A DNA stretch of 64,000 nt from Sipunculus nudus (Eukaryota; Annelida; Sipuncula; Golfingiida; Sipunculidae), in contig CM049311.1 in the NCBI GenBank assembly GCA_026874595.1, forward strand, positions 34,763,176-34,827,175, read 5' to 3'. The notes under the pieces are model-generated. The model had not been told where the DNA came from and did no database searches. It saw only the letters and a program-made list of their open reading frames with translations. Position numbers and translations under genes: made by a program. Positions 47,393-60,400 of the stretch are shown piece by piece (the stretch's first letter is position 1; each line of letters opens with the position of its first letter).

Positions 47393-47698
47393 CTAAAAAA
47401 ATGAGTACAATATGTGAGATGAAGGCATCACAGCACTGTCATCTAATGGATCACTCTGACAGAAACTGGAAAGAATGTCAGTCACAACACCAGGGGAGTC
47501 GATAAACTCATTTTCTAAACAAATCACAACACCCAAGATGCAGGAATAGCAAGCTCCAGCAATAGCAGTACTTGACGATCGAGCCAGCGGGGAAATGGTA
47601 GATGCTACTTCGAGGTAATCTCGTACCGAGCCTGACACAATCACGATGAAGACATTACGAAGGTATTCCATCAAGGCCTGGTGTGTGATCCATATCAT
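47393..47698 (-). CDS. Candidate exon, unknown product
   Basis: An open minus-strand frame of about 101 codons in DNA less AT-rich than its surroundings. The peptide has a mixed, protein-like composition with alternating hydrophobic helix-like segments (residues about 8-35 and 45-65), several Cys and few low-complexity runs, unlike the other short frames here. An AG sits upstream at a plausible acceptor (CACACACCAG), but the pyrimidine tract is weak. No convincing donor is visible before the stop. I do not recognise the family; an alpha-solenoid (HEAT/ARM-like) piece is possible. It could be chance. Confidence 0.25.
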   Translation of the reverse strand: MIWITHQALMEYLRNVFIVIVSGSVRDYLEVASTISPLARSSSTAIAGACYSCILGVVICLENEFIDSPGVVTDILSSFCQSDPLDDSAVMPSSHILYSFF

Positions 47699-47709
47699 AT
47701 GATAACCAC

Positions 47710-48100
47710 AGGTGACTCTACTGGTTAAACGTCAAATAGGGCACCTGTCGCAGAATAATAGATACAAGTCACTGCACCAGGGATAAAAGCCTCTTCCAGG
47801 ATATAATGATGCTGTTTTTTCCCCCAGATGGACCATCATTATTTCCACCTAAATGGGTTATCAGCTGGAGTTTCCAGGCTTCACAGCAGTTATTTTACCA
47901 GATAATGCAACCAATTCTTCTTTCTATCTGTAAATGCTACACAACACTAGCCTACGGGAATGATATCTGAGCACCTCAGGTAACCAAATTAACCCCTTTT
48001 TTAGGGTGCCCACCTGTAGATTCAGCTTGGTTAGAGATAAGTGAAGGTATTTTGTGCATCTGTATCACAGCTTATTTTTTCAAACAGTTTTCATCAGTTT
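47710..48100. other. Unassigned DNA
   Basis: Nothing recognised. Confidence 0.5.
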
Positions 48101-48265
48101 AGCCTGATTTTGATAGATTTTTCTAAACGTTTATAAACCCCTGTCTGATTCTGATCCAGATTTGAATATATTAGCTTGATTCAGATAGATTTTCTTCATA
48201 ATGTAATCCCTGTCCTCTTCTGATCAAGATTTGATATTTAAGCCAGATTTAGACATATTTTTTGT
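48101..48265 (+). repeat. ~70-bp imperfect triplication
   Basis: AGCCTGATTTTGATAGATTT (48101), AGCTTGATTCAGATAGATTT (48173) and AGCCAGATTTAGACATATTT (48241) start three units of 72, 68 and a partial length. The first two share a CCCTGTC..TCTGATC.AGATTTGA-type middle. Confidence 0.75.
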
Positions 48266-50004
48266 TATTACTATATGTTTTTATGAACAAGCTTGTCTCC
48301 AACAGGTATATGTGATTGACTACTGATTTGTACAAGGCATAGGAAATGACAACAGGTGCTACAGGGATGGGATAAACCCTTTAGTTTGTACATTTGCATA
48401 TATTCTTTTTTTTAAATTCCTAAAATGAATTCTCATATAATATTTATTTATATGTATAGGTTGTCTGCAACACTCTTAATGTAATAGGATGGATGGCCAT
48501 TAGAGTGTAGTTTCCTATAGGACTGTCATCACATTACAAAGCAGGGCCTATTTGTTCAAAATAAATATCCACTGTGTCATGTATTCAGAGGTACTTTTAA
48601 AGAAAATGGTCAGAAAAATGATTTCTTCAGAACTCTCATGAGCACATTTAAGCACATGTGCTATATTCTGGCTATTAATGAGTCACCTGGGTCAGTTCAT
48701 TGGTGCTAACTGCATTTTTCTATGATTTCAAACATATTTCCCAGTTTTTGTGTTAACCTGTAAGGCAGATATTCTCTGACCTGGATAATTTTTATATTTA
48801 AACTACAGTATCACATCAATGGTTAACCCATTCTGTCAATTTTTAATTTTTTTTTAATTTAGCTTTTTCTGTACATATTTTATTTCAGCATGATCTGATT
48901 ATAGTATTAGCTAAGAGTTCAGTTATCTTATATCTGTTCATATTTCACTTTCACTGTTAAATTAATCAATAAATGAATCAAATATATGTGTATGAATGTG
49001 TGTACATTGTCTGAAACAGTGTGAAGCATTCCTTTTTGTACTTAACATGACATACATGTAGCCCACGTTCAGGGAGTATGAGATGTATGACTACAGTGTA
49101 CAAGACATCCATTGAAGCACGGGCCCTGTCCTGCCATCCTAATGGCACTATTAGTGTTGTGATTAATATATTCAAGCGTGTACAAATTGTCTTGTACTTT
49201 TCACCAGGTCAGGGTGATGCACCCAAGCATATCCGCTGATCAAAGTCAGTGCACAAATTCAATTGGAAGAGGCCAGAACCAAGGCAATGTGTATCAATTA
49301 ATTGTTACAATTGTCATGTATTCAGATCACAACTCATTCAGTTTGTGAGCTTGCGTTCTGCTTGAGAGATCACAAAATCTACCATATATAATAGTAGGTG
49401 TAAGCTTGTACCACACTTGAGAATTCAAATTCCTGTGCAATTATAAGGTACACATAACCATTGTGACAGGCATCAATCAAGGCCCCTGGTAATCATTGTT
49501 TCTATTGCTTAACAATAATAATATTGCTTCACAGAATCATGATCAGAATCGGAATTACACTTTCTCTGCCAGGTCTGGTCTAAAAACATTCATTTACTCA
49601 TATGCAATTTATGGCAAAACATGAACCTGAAATTCTACTTTTCCATGGACAACCTGGATGCATAAATAGTAATATCTGAGAATAAATTGCCCATCTTGTA
49701 ACATTTAAGGATCAACAGTAACTGAACTGACTAAAATTGACTCTTCTGGTGTGATAGATCAGAAAATGGGAAAAAAAAAACACTTCTGTACACGTAATTA
49801 TTTACAATATTTCTTTCAAGTTTATTTTGTTAGCAATTAACATTTATCTTCTATATTACAGCAGGTCGCATGGCAATTTATGATAATTTAACTAAGCATA
49901 AAATAAACATATTTATTCTGTGACAGTGCTGAAATGTCTTTGAAGAGCTGCAAAAGTGACGGCATTATTTGAAGTGGTGATGTCTGTCCACCTGTTTTTT
50001 GTAT
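48266..50004. other. Unassigned DNA
   Basis: No gene, tandem repeat or recognised interspersed repeat. Confidence 0.5.
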
Positions 50005-50335
50005 TCATCCCCATTTGTGTGTGTGTTTATGTGTTTGTTCACAAATTACCTTACACAATCATGGTTGGAATCTCATGACATTTTCGAGGCATACTGGGAA
50101 TAGGCCAGTGAAGAATAAATTCGATTTTGGTATGGATCTAGACATGATTTGGATTCAGGAACATTATTAAGGAATATTCAATAATGTAGGTAGAGTCACT
50201 TATACATGAATGAACCTGGGAATATACCTGTAGATCGAATAAGTGAATGTAAAGATGGGTTGGGAAGCATCCAACAATAAGCATCCTGACATGGAAGAGG
50301 CTTGCATTCCTTAGAATGCAGATTTCTAGTTTTTA
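50005..50335 (+). repeat. Dispersed repeat, copy 2 (partner 44501-44885)
   Basis: Same orientation and order of anchors as copy 1, ending AGAATGCAGATTTCTAGTTT. It lies about 120 bp before the family element at 50457. Confidence 0.65.
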
Positions 50336-50456
50336 AATACTGCACTAAAATGCACTAAAACTTACTTTTTTTTACCAAGAGGCAAACAAAGACAAATTTT
50401 GGCAATTATCTGACAGCAAAGTGATACTTTTCCTTGTAATTTCTTCAAATTAATAA

Positions 50457-53098
50457 ACAAGGGACCTATGGGTCACGACGCTCAGCTGTTATATATGATA
50501 AAAAAAAATTATTTAGAAATGAGGCACATGCTGGTTTTGTGTGGTAATAAGTATAAGCTGTATTTTGAGTTGTTGTTGTTTAGCTTTTGTATGATTTTGA
50601 TAGTACCTTTGGAGACAGGGAAGAGGATTGATTTCATTTATTTTATTAACAAATGGAGTACTATTGTCACACAGATTTTGACTTGGCCATATAACTTATA
50701 AGCAGAACATATAATATAAGAGTTTAACTATTTATAAAAAAAAATTACAAATATTGTCCCAAATATAATTTTTATTGAAAATAATAAGAGAATCATATGA
50801 TTTTTTTAAAATGAAATATAACTGATATGATTATTAAAATTATATTAAAGAATATATTCATGAATGCATTCATGAATACATTTTGAAAGTACTTGCACGA
50901 GTATTCATATACTTTCATTTTTACCTGAATTCCCATTCTTAATGCAAGAAATTTTAAAATGGAGTACATAATCATATTTGTATTTAAATACAATTACAAA
51001 GTATTCGCAACATGTCTGGTATTTATTCAGTTTTCACCAAACAATGATGATGAGAATCCAGAATATACAAAATTCACACATTTAAATAATGATCATAAGT
51101 ACCTGGTTTTATGGCTTTTATTTATATTAAAAAATAACTGTAAAAAATTCATTTTGGACTAATTTCACATCAATGTACACACTAGACACAGTAGGAATCT
51201 AGATTAATATTATCAAATGCATCTTTGTCTATCATTAATTTCCTTCATATGATCCCTAATGATTAGTAATGAATAATATGATTTACTTCTTTATCATTAA
51301 AATTGAACTGGAAAATGCCATAGGTGACTGCATGGTGTTATTTGGAATATGTGACATTCTACCCATCGATACAAGATTCTTTTATCATCAGTAACTGCAA
51401 GTTAATTTCCTGTTATTATAAACTAACAAATTCCTTTTCTATTTTTCTTTAATTTGTTATTAAAAACCAATAAAAATTTATTAATTTATTGTTTATTGTT
51501 ATGTTGTTGATTAAAACTACTAGATGAGTTGGGTTGGACACCTGGATCAACTGTGGCTGGCCATAAGCTGCCTGGATTCCTGTATGCCTCTCCTCAAGCG
51601 TGCATAATTTGATGAAAGGTCAACAAGGTAAACATACTGGTGACTCAAGAGGGGCTGGAGAGAGCCAAAGTCTGACAGGGTCTCATAAAAAACATTAATA
51701 AAAGCTACAATTTTTGGCCAATTTCTTTCAGCTTTCTAAATTAACTAAAAAGCTGAAATCCTTATGTGTGCATGATATGAAAATCATATCAACAGTGCTC
51801 ACAGGAAACAAACGTGCCATGGTCACAGTTGGGCAAACTTTAAGGTACTAATTTTATATTTATACTAATAACTTATAAAATTTGAAAAATTCAGAACTAA
51901 TTTTGGGTATTCAATTGAATCTTGATTAAATAATGTTACATCCCTGACAAAAAAAATCTCTAGCTTCAACAATGCCCTTGTTAAGGGAGTAAATATATTT
52001 CTTGATTTTTTACAAAGTGCATTATGTTTGGGCCCATAACTTAAAACAATTACGCAATACTGACATCATTCTGGCATGTGCATAGAGAATGAAAAATATG
52101 TATATTATTTATGATTAAAGTCAGATCAGTGGTTTTGATATTAGGCAGTCTTGAAGTGTAACAATGGGTTTTTAATGGAAAAATGAAGTTTTTCATTAAT
52201 ACCTCGAAGGTATTAAGTCCTAGTGACCAAATTCTTGGCATGGTAGGGGATTTTGGAGACATCTAACTGTATGCTGAATTTAAGGAACTTAGAGCTGAAG
52301 CTGGGGAGCTGAGCTCTTGCAAACTGCATAACACTAGCTTGATGTAAACAATATGTTACATGGTGCTTGAAAACTTGATTAAAATCTACAGTTTTTGATC
52401 AACTGGTTTCAAATTTTTGGTGTTAATAGTTGAAATGCTAACAAAAACATGCTGTGAAAATTAAATCCACAGTACTTACAGGAAAAAAACGTGCCATGGT
52501 CAAAGTTGGGCAAAATTTAAGGTACCAATTTTTTATTTTTATTAATATTTTAAAAAATTTAAAAGATTTTCATCTAATTTTTAGGTATACAATTTAATTT
52601 TGATTAATTAAAGTTATATTACTGGAAAAAGGTCCATAGCTTTAACATTTTTTGTGTTAAGTGATCAAATATCTTTCCTGATTTTTTACAAAATGCATTA
52701 TGTTTTGGCCCATAACTTTTTTAAATTAAATAATACAGACATAATTTCTGGCATGTACATAGGAACTATATAGAGGAATATTTATGGTAAATATGAGGAA
52801 AAACAGATGAGTGGTTTTGATATTAGGCAGTTCTGAAGTGTGAAAATAGGTTTTTAATAAAAAATTGAGGTTTTTCCTTAATTTCTCACAGGAACAAAGT
52901 TGCAAAGACCCAGTTTTCGGCTTGGTAGGAGATCTTGGGGACATCTAACATTATGCCGAATTTTGGATTCCTAGGTCTTACGGTTTCAAAACGTGCCACA
53001 TCTACGGACGGACGGACGGACGGACGGACAGACGGACGGACGACGGACAATGGACCACGACTATAGCTCAGATGACTTATAGTCAGCTGAGCTAAAAA
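50457..53098 (+). mobile_element. GGGACC/GAGCTAAAAA family element, 2.64-kb copy
   Basis: The 5' end is ACAAGGGACCTATGGGTCACG and GCTCAGCTG. The 3' end has (ACGG)n at 53004-53050, the GACTATA/TATAGTC hairpin and GCTGAGCTAAAAA. About 1.5 kb match 30499-31990 at roughly 95-96 percent. The middle differs: it lacks the 32.0-32.6 kb section present in the 2.9-kb copy and instead has another internal core (starts 51814 and 52491) and a second ATTATGTTTGGGCCCATAAC segment. The minus frames at 52050-52262 and 52726-52944 resemble each other and one at 33059-33262 only because the DNA is repeated. Confidence 0.8.
53004..53050 (+). repeat. (ACGG)n microsatellite
   Basis: Longer than at 33.3 kb, with one ACAG interruption. 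Same position relative to the element's 3' hairpin. Confidence 0.9.
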
Positions 53099-55775
53099 TT
53101 ATGTATGACAGAACAGATAAATGGTGTTGAGACATTTCATTCCTGCTTTATACTGACAATCAGAAAACTAGATTTCATTGATGATGCACATAAATGACAC
53201 CTCAATGGTATTTATCACTTTCACATCAGCTTTGTTACATCAGTCTCATATAACCAAGGATCGGAGAACCAGGAGTGAATGAAAGGTAATCTGGAACTGG
53301 AAGATTGTTCTTTATGATGAATCATGCTACATGGTTCATTGTGTGAGCAAGGACTAGTACTGATATGCTAATTGACTATTATCATTAAGACCCACCAACC
53401 CCACCCCTGTATGGAGAAGAAGCTAATAGAGATTGATGAATTTAATAATATATCTTTATTAATACTGGGGTCAAACATTTTGTTTTCTTCTTTTTTTCTG
53501 ACTCTGTTTGCACTAGATCTCAAATATAGCTGATTTTCAAAACTGACCTTTAGCCACAGGTCACAGATTTCCTCCTGGTATTACCCGTGAACTATTTTGT
53601 GTGTGGTGGGGGGGGGGGGGCAGAGACTACAAATATCAATTTGATGGTAACTTTGATGTATTTAATTTTGTCAAAGGGAATAAAGAAAATACAAACTGTG
53701 GACACATAATAAAATTATAACATCTTCTAAAGCCAGAGCTCATGGTGAAGCTTGGATAATCCCCTCACCTATCAAGATGACATGAATGGTGGGCAGTCTT
53801 GGTCATCATTCTGTGACATGACTGACTAAACTTAATTTAGACAACAATGAATGTGACAGTTTGAAATGTCAAGGTCCCTGTCAACCTGGTCCACAGGATA
53901 GTATATAGTTATGAATGTCTGAGGTATTCACTCCATCACATCCACGACAGGGTATACAAGACCAAATTTGTTAATCTTAATTTAATATATCCCCGGTAAA
54001 AAAAAAATTGATATTTGATTTTTTTTATTTGATACCATTTGATTTATTCATAAGGATGCTTGACCATGACTTAACCTTGGTCCACACACATTTCAGGAAT
54101 TTTTAATATTTATAAAGTCTTGATACATTTATTTTACATTTGGTAAGATGCACATTTTTTTTTTTTGCTTTTCAAAGAAACCAGGAAGATTTGGTTAATA
54201 ATATGGTAGGCATCTGCATATAAATACTGCCTCATTTTTATAAAATTTTTAGCAATTTCTAGACATCAAGGCATTTTAACTACATACATTTCTTATTTCA
54301 CAATTCTTTAGAATTTTCTCAGGTTGTATGGACCCAACAAAATGAAAAAATTATACAATTTTTTTTTTCAAGAATAGGTCCTTGGCTAGTTGATGTCCCT
54401 GTCAACTGAATGATGATAAAGGTGACCGTATGATAAGAAAGATTTGTTATATATTAACAAGTCTTCTAGATTTAGACTTTACATGTATGACATAAGTAGT
54501 AACCCACTAGTCATAACTTGGAATTAAGACATCAGAGCCAATATTTGAGATTCAATTAACATTTGATCATTTTGCCTTAGTGGGCTATTTAGGATAAAAC
54601 CGGGGACCTTCAACTGTAAGGTCCAACACCTTAACCACCTGGTTACATTTCTACCCGTTATACAAAGAAAGTTTTGAAGTTGTGCTTCCCTGTATCTGCA
54701 AATCTGGTGTGCACATATTCTGTAGTCAGGAAAAAAGATCCCCCTTTTATATTTCAGTATGAACTTTTTCTATAAACATGTATACCTATTATGGCACAGA
54801 GCCAAGAATTAGGCCAGACGAGCAGGGCACTGTGGGTTTAAAACTTGGAGCTGGATGCACAACGTGATACCACACTCATTGGTCTGATTATAATTCTTTG
54901 CTTTGTGTCAGCCCTGGTGGTAAAACACAGAGAATCTTGCTACAAAGCAGAGGTTAAAATGTGGGATTCGGGATGACTCCATGTGTATAATCTGTATATA
55001 ACTGATATGCAAGGAGTGTGCACAAGGGATTACATGTGACGGGCGACATCTGACTGACTTTACCTCGTAGCATTTCAATGCTGAATGAAACCCATCTCTT
55101 CCTGACCTATCAAGCAATGTTCACATAAAGATAGGTAATAAATTTATTTCTTCTGTGGACATGTCAGTGAAAAGAATGGTAGGAGACATGAAAACAAATG
55201 GGCCATAACCATTCACTCGACCATGAAGACTCGGCGAGGACAATGGTCATTTTGAAAGAAATATCACCTGTGGTTTATGACATTCCACTGAAATTGGCCA
55301 CAAATATTACCACTACACAGACCAACAGCATTGTGTATTTTACAATTGTATAGTTTTAACAGTTTCTCCTGGTCTGGTCAGAACCTTCAATACATATAAG
55401 CATTTGTTGCATCAGGGTTAATTTTCATATGTGCATGATGTCACAAGGAAATATGTGTGATCATGGTGTTAAAATATATAGCAACATATTATTAACATTT
55501 AACTTATAACTCCATGGTGTGATACAGACATCAGAAGTTCTGTACCAAGGTTTGGTCAATTCTTTGAAAGATTCATCTATAATAACTGGACCACTCCCAG
55601 GCCAATCCGACATAGTTATGGTGCCCAGGAATTTAATTATTTTATACCTCTTCCACTTGGCGAGAGGTTTAATAATTAATACTTTACCCACAGCTTGTCT
55701 GTCAGCAAATGTACACAAAAAGGAAAAATATGATTTTGTTAAATGTTTTTTTAGGGTTAGGAAAACAACCAATGA
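53099..55775. other. Unassigned DNA with a poly-G tract
   Basis: A 13-G run lies at 53608-53620. Opposite frames of about 100 codons at 55461-55821 overlap on both strands, so at most one could be real; neither matches a known family. The plus one reads into the next element and is not credible. Confidence 0.45.
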
Positions 55776-57476
55776 ACAAGGGACCTATGGGTCACTGTGC
55801 TCAGCTGAAAATCTAAAATAATATCAAATGGAGATAGAGAGTAAGAGGAAGAGGTAATAAAGGCCATGGTTGGTTTATATGATTTGTATGTATTGATGAG
55901 CAAGAAATTGTTGCAAATAATATTTTGTGACCTGACCATGTGTTTCCTAATGTTGAAACTGAAGCATGTGAGCAGTTTGTGAACAAATGGTCTATACTAT
56001 TACCATGATCATTAGTTGGCTTTTTGATTAACTGTTGACATTTCAGTAGTTTACACATTTGTTCAATTGAATCTATTTTTTTGTATAATATATATTATTA
56101 AATATATATGTATTTTTTATGAAATGTATTCAGTTGAAATATAACTAATTAACAACATAAAACAGGGCAAACAAAGCCAGATCTCAAATTCTGCTGAGGC
56201 AGAAAAATAATGAACAAATGTTTGTATTAAATCCTCATTTTTTTATCACATCTATTTTTTTTTTAAATTTAAGTTTATATTTCTATACATTTCCAATATA
56301 ACATATATATCTGAATATAGAAGTTGATTCATAATTCTCAATTGCATCATCATAAATCTCAAACTTGTCAGATAACACCACATCATGCAAACAAACATTT
56401 ATTTATTTTTTACCACAAAAATATATCTTTTAAATCTGCAATTGCATCTTCTGGACTACACCTTGAATTGTTTTTTCAAGGAAAGTTTTTGCAGATTGGA
56501 GTGGAAACAGCATTACAATTAAGGAGATACAGTGAAAACAACAATTACTGCATAACACTTGGTGGGGGTGTGGGGGAGGGGGGGGGGGGGTGATTTGAGA
56601 ATAACTGTACACCTGTCATCTCCCCCAGTGACTGTAAAAAATCAGAAACCCTGGCATGGCTGACTTCCAGTGACCTGGAGTGGGACCCTGCATCTGTAAT
56701 CTGTAATCAAAGCAAATGACTACAATAGAGCCTCAAGAAAAAAATCAATAACTAGCTTAATTTTCAAGCTTTTATTTTAAAATTTCAGATTTAAACAAAT
56801 TAAATATTTATGTTTACATGCTGTGAAAATTAAATCAATGGTACTTACAGGAAAAAAATGTGCCATGGTCAAAGTTGGGCAAAATTTAAGGTACTGATTT
56901 TATTTTTATGCTAATAACTTAAAAAAATTACAAAATTCAGATCTAATTTTGGTAAAAACAATTGAACCTTAATTAAACATAGTTATATACTTGGGAAAAT
57001 AGACTCTAGTTTCAAAATTTGTCATGTTAAGTGAGTAAATATTTTTTCTGATTTTTTACAAAGTCCATTATGTTCGGGCCCATAACTTAAAGAATTTATA
57101 CTTAATAGACTTAATTTCTGGCATGTACATAGGAATTATATAGAGGAATATTTATGGTTTATATGAGGAAAAACAGATGAGTGGTTTTGATATTAGGCAG
57201 TCCTGAAGTGTGAAAATAGGTTTTTAATTAAAAATTGAGGTTTTTCCTTAATTTCTTAAAGTAACGAATTCGCAAAGACCCAGTTTTCGGCTTGGTAGGA
57301 GATCTTGGGGACATCTAACATTATGCTGAATTTTGGATTCCTAGGTCTTATGGTTTCAAAACGTGCCACATCTACGGACGGACGGACGGACGGACGGAGG
57401 GACAGACGGACGGACGGACGACAGACAATGGACCACGACTATAGCTCACATGACTTATAGTCAGCAGAGCTAAAAA
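55776..57476 (+). mobile_element. GGGACC/GAGCTAAAAA family element, 1.70-kb copy
   Basis: The 5' end is ACAAGGGACCTATGGGTCACT and GTGCTCAGCTGAA. The 3' end has (ACGG)n at 57374-57428, the hairpin GACTATA/TATAGTC and GCAGAGCTAAAAA. From about 56220 it follows the 2.9-kb copy from about 32020, including the G-rich stretch (13-G run at 56578-56590 against 12-G at 32505-32516) and one internal core at 56860. The 5' 440 bp are different, so it is a subfamily or recombinant. Confidence 0.8.
57374..57428 (+). repeat. (ACGG)n microsatellite
   Basis: Third copy of the built-in tetranucleotide tract, with GGAGGGACAG interruptions. Confidence 0.9.
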
Positions 57477-60400
57477 CCCATTCAATTTTGAGGTAATCTG
57501 GATCACCATTAACAAGACTTTAATTCAAAGGGTTCCGTCAAATTGTTAAAGCCATTTCATTATAACAGAGGTACTGACTGATATTAGCAGGTGACTTTCT
57601 AATGTAAGTTACCTGGGATGGAGTTGTTGAACTGTGACAGGATCATCATGTCTCAAACAACTTCTTGAGTACAATAAGATGTCATGGGTGGATATATGAC
57701 CAAAATATATGTAATTATAACAAGGTGGTCATGTTTTCTGTTGTTCATTAACACATGCTCATCCTATTTCTACAACATAATTAAGCCAGATGCTAAGTAA
57801 ACCCTTTTCCATGCATGTAACACCTAAATTTTTAAACACCTGTTCCTTCGAGAAACCTGTGGGTCTGTTTTTTAGCCATAAATCTGTAAAGGCTGGTGCA
57901 TGCTCACGGCCTGACATCGAGAAGCACTGAAAATCAACAACACTGGGTCTGCCTTGTTACCAGACTCCCCAGTACCGCATAAATCATGGCTAATGAAGGG
58001 ACTAATGAAATAAACGTACGATTGGCTGGTAGGGCCAGGATTTATAAGGTAGTTATCTCATTAGCCCCCCGTTAACCAAGCGGAGTCACTCTGTGCCATT
58101 ACAAGTAGTTCCGTAGATACCCTGCATTAACACCTCGATCAGGACGGCCTTGAACGAGACACAAACTTTAACATTCTGCACAAATCAGGTCACACCAATT
58201 TAATGCCATGGTTTATCAAATTTACCTGGAAGAACATGTAATGTCCAAAATGTTAAAAAAACTGAATGATATAAATTGTATTTCTGTGTTATAAATGATA
58301 CCCTATAAGCTATTTTCAAATGTCTTATGCTTACTTTAGCAATCAATCATTACATTATATACACATAAGCAATTTCGCAAATGTTCATAAATTAAGAAAG
58401 ACCTCTTTTTGAACAGTGGAGTCAGATTAATCAATGTATGCATATACTAACTTAAGCCTGTTACCTCAGTTGAGGCATCAGTGACAAACTTCACGTAAAT
58501 ATACATGTGAAAATCATTAATATCCTGATAAAGCAGCATAACATTCTAAATATTATTATTTATGTTTCTGTGGCTTACTGAGATTGAAGCTAATTTGCTA
58601 CAATATCACAACATGCATAAACCATGGATTAAGTCAATGATGAACTTGACAGGCTCGAAAGAAAGACAACATTTTAGGAAGTAAGACAATTACACATTAA
58701 AACTAAAACATGCATTGCTTCTCATCCTAATTTTTTTAAAATAAAAAACTAAGGTGTCACAAGTTTTCATGGGGCCTTTACGAATATCTGATGTTTAATA
58801 ACTATAGATAATCCCTTGAACATTTCATAAAAGTAGGTCCGGAACGCTAATCCCACTACACAAAGGCTGTTCATTTTGTTTATATCCATGTGTTTATAAC
58901 ATGTCGGGCCCATCAAAATAATCCAATTACATTCAACTAGGGCATTTGGCAACTAGAGGCTTTTCAATTACAATCATATGCAACCAACCACCTCAGGTTT
59001 CATAGTTCTTCTGTTTGTCAACATTTGTGCTTATACAATGTTTACTAATATCTTGTAGATAAACAAGCTCATGCATCCCTTGCAGAGGCTTCATAAGAAC
59101 TTTTCTTAACATAAATTACTTACAGTTTAATAATATATATGCAGAGTAAGCCCGAAATCATATAAATTCTACAGAACAGGTGGGTGAAGTACTGGCAGGG
59201 TTCTGTTTCAGGCATCTCTTCTTTGTTGCTTTCATGTTACCTAACTAAATCAGTTCAACAATCAAATCCAGTTTACAGCATGAAGACTGTGGGTTGACAG
59301 CATGTTGAATTATGTCTGCAGCAGCCATCTAATTCAATGCTCTGACACAGCCCTTCTTAGTGCAATTGCCATCATTCTCAAACTTGTCACATCATTCATC
59401 TACGGAGTAACTAATACAATACAGCGAGGGAACTGTTAAAAATTCTGAGAACACATCATCTAAGCGCAATCTCATAAGTTTTAATTTCAGTAACCTCATT
59501 AGATTATACTAAAAGTGGCAATTTATTCAGTAACAACTGAATTTCTCAGTCCTTTATTAATTCTCCATTGTCTATGAAACAATTTGAAAGCCTGAAACAA
59601 TGAATTTGCATTGTCTGGGGATGTAATTGCAGGCTATTGGAGTTGCAATATCTGCAGCGTTATAAAAGTGTTTTCTTATAATGGATGGTGCAGTCTCCAA
59701 ATGGCTTGTGACAAGTAATTTCCTGACATGGGGGATTTTGATGGGGAAGAAAAGCTCACCAACTAAACACTGCGCATACCAAGTATCCTTAATGCTCAGT
59801 GCTCTAAAGTATCTGGGAAAGTCTGTCATCATCTAAAATTAGACTTAAATTCACCTAATTTGAACAATCAAGGATTAAACCAGGAATGATCACCCACAGG
59901 GTTTCACTATCATGATAGTAAAAATGGAAGGAACGCGTGCTGCATTTTCTATTAAAGTATATATGGCACTTTCCTGAACCCAATCTGCATACATAAAGCC
60001 TGCCGCTGATACGGTCAAGGACAAAGTAGAAATCATATGAACTATTTTACGGCACATCAAATGAAAGTGTGTTCAAACTGGCTCTCCCAATGGTCACATA
60101 TTGCTAGGATTATGTAAATGCAGCTTCTATCATTCTTGTCTCATAGTCATTGTTATCTTATAATACTTCATTAGATATTAATAAGATATCATGTCAGTAA
60201 CCAATACACACACAATGACACTTATATATCTCAGCTCTCTGTAATTTAAATGGAGTAAATTACTAGTGTTGATGGACAAGTTGCAGAACGGATAGCAAAC
60301 AACATTTTAGCACTCAATTAAGACCTTTAAACCTAGAATTACACCTAAAATAAAGTGGATTTTCACCGCTTGAAACTATCACTTTTGTTACTTTATAAAA

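Noticed and set aside
55461-55821. Overlapping ~100-codon frames on both strands
   Set aside because: They are mutual shadows. The plus frame runs into the family element at 55776 and neither has a recognisable domain.
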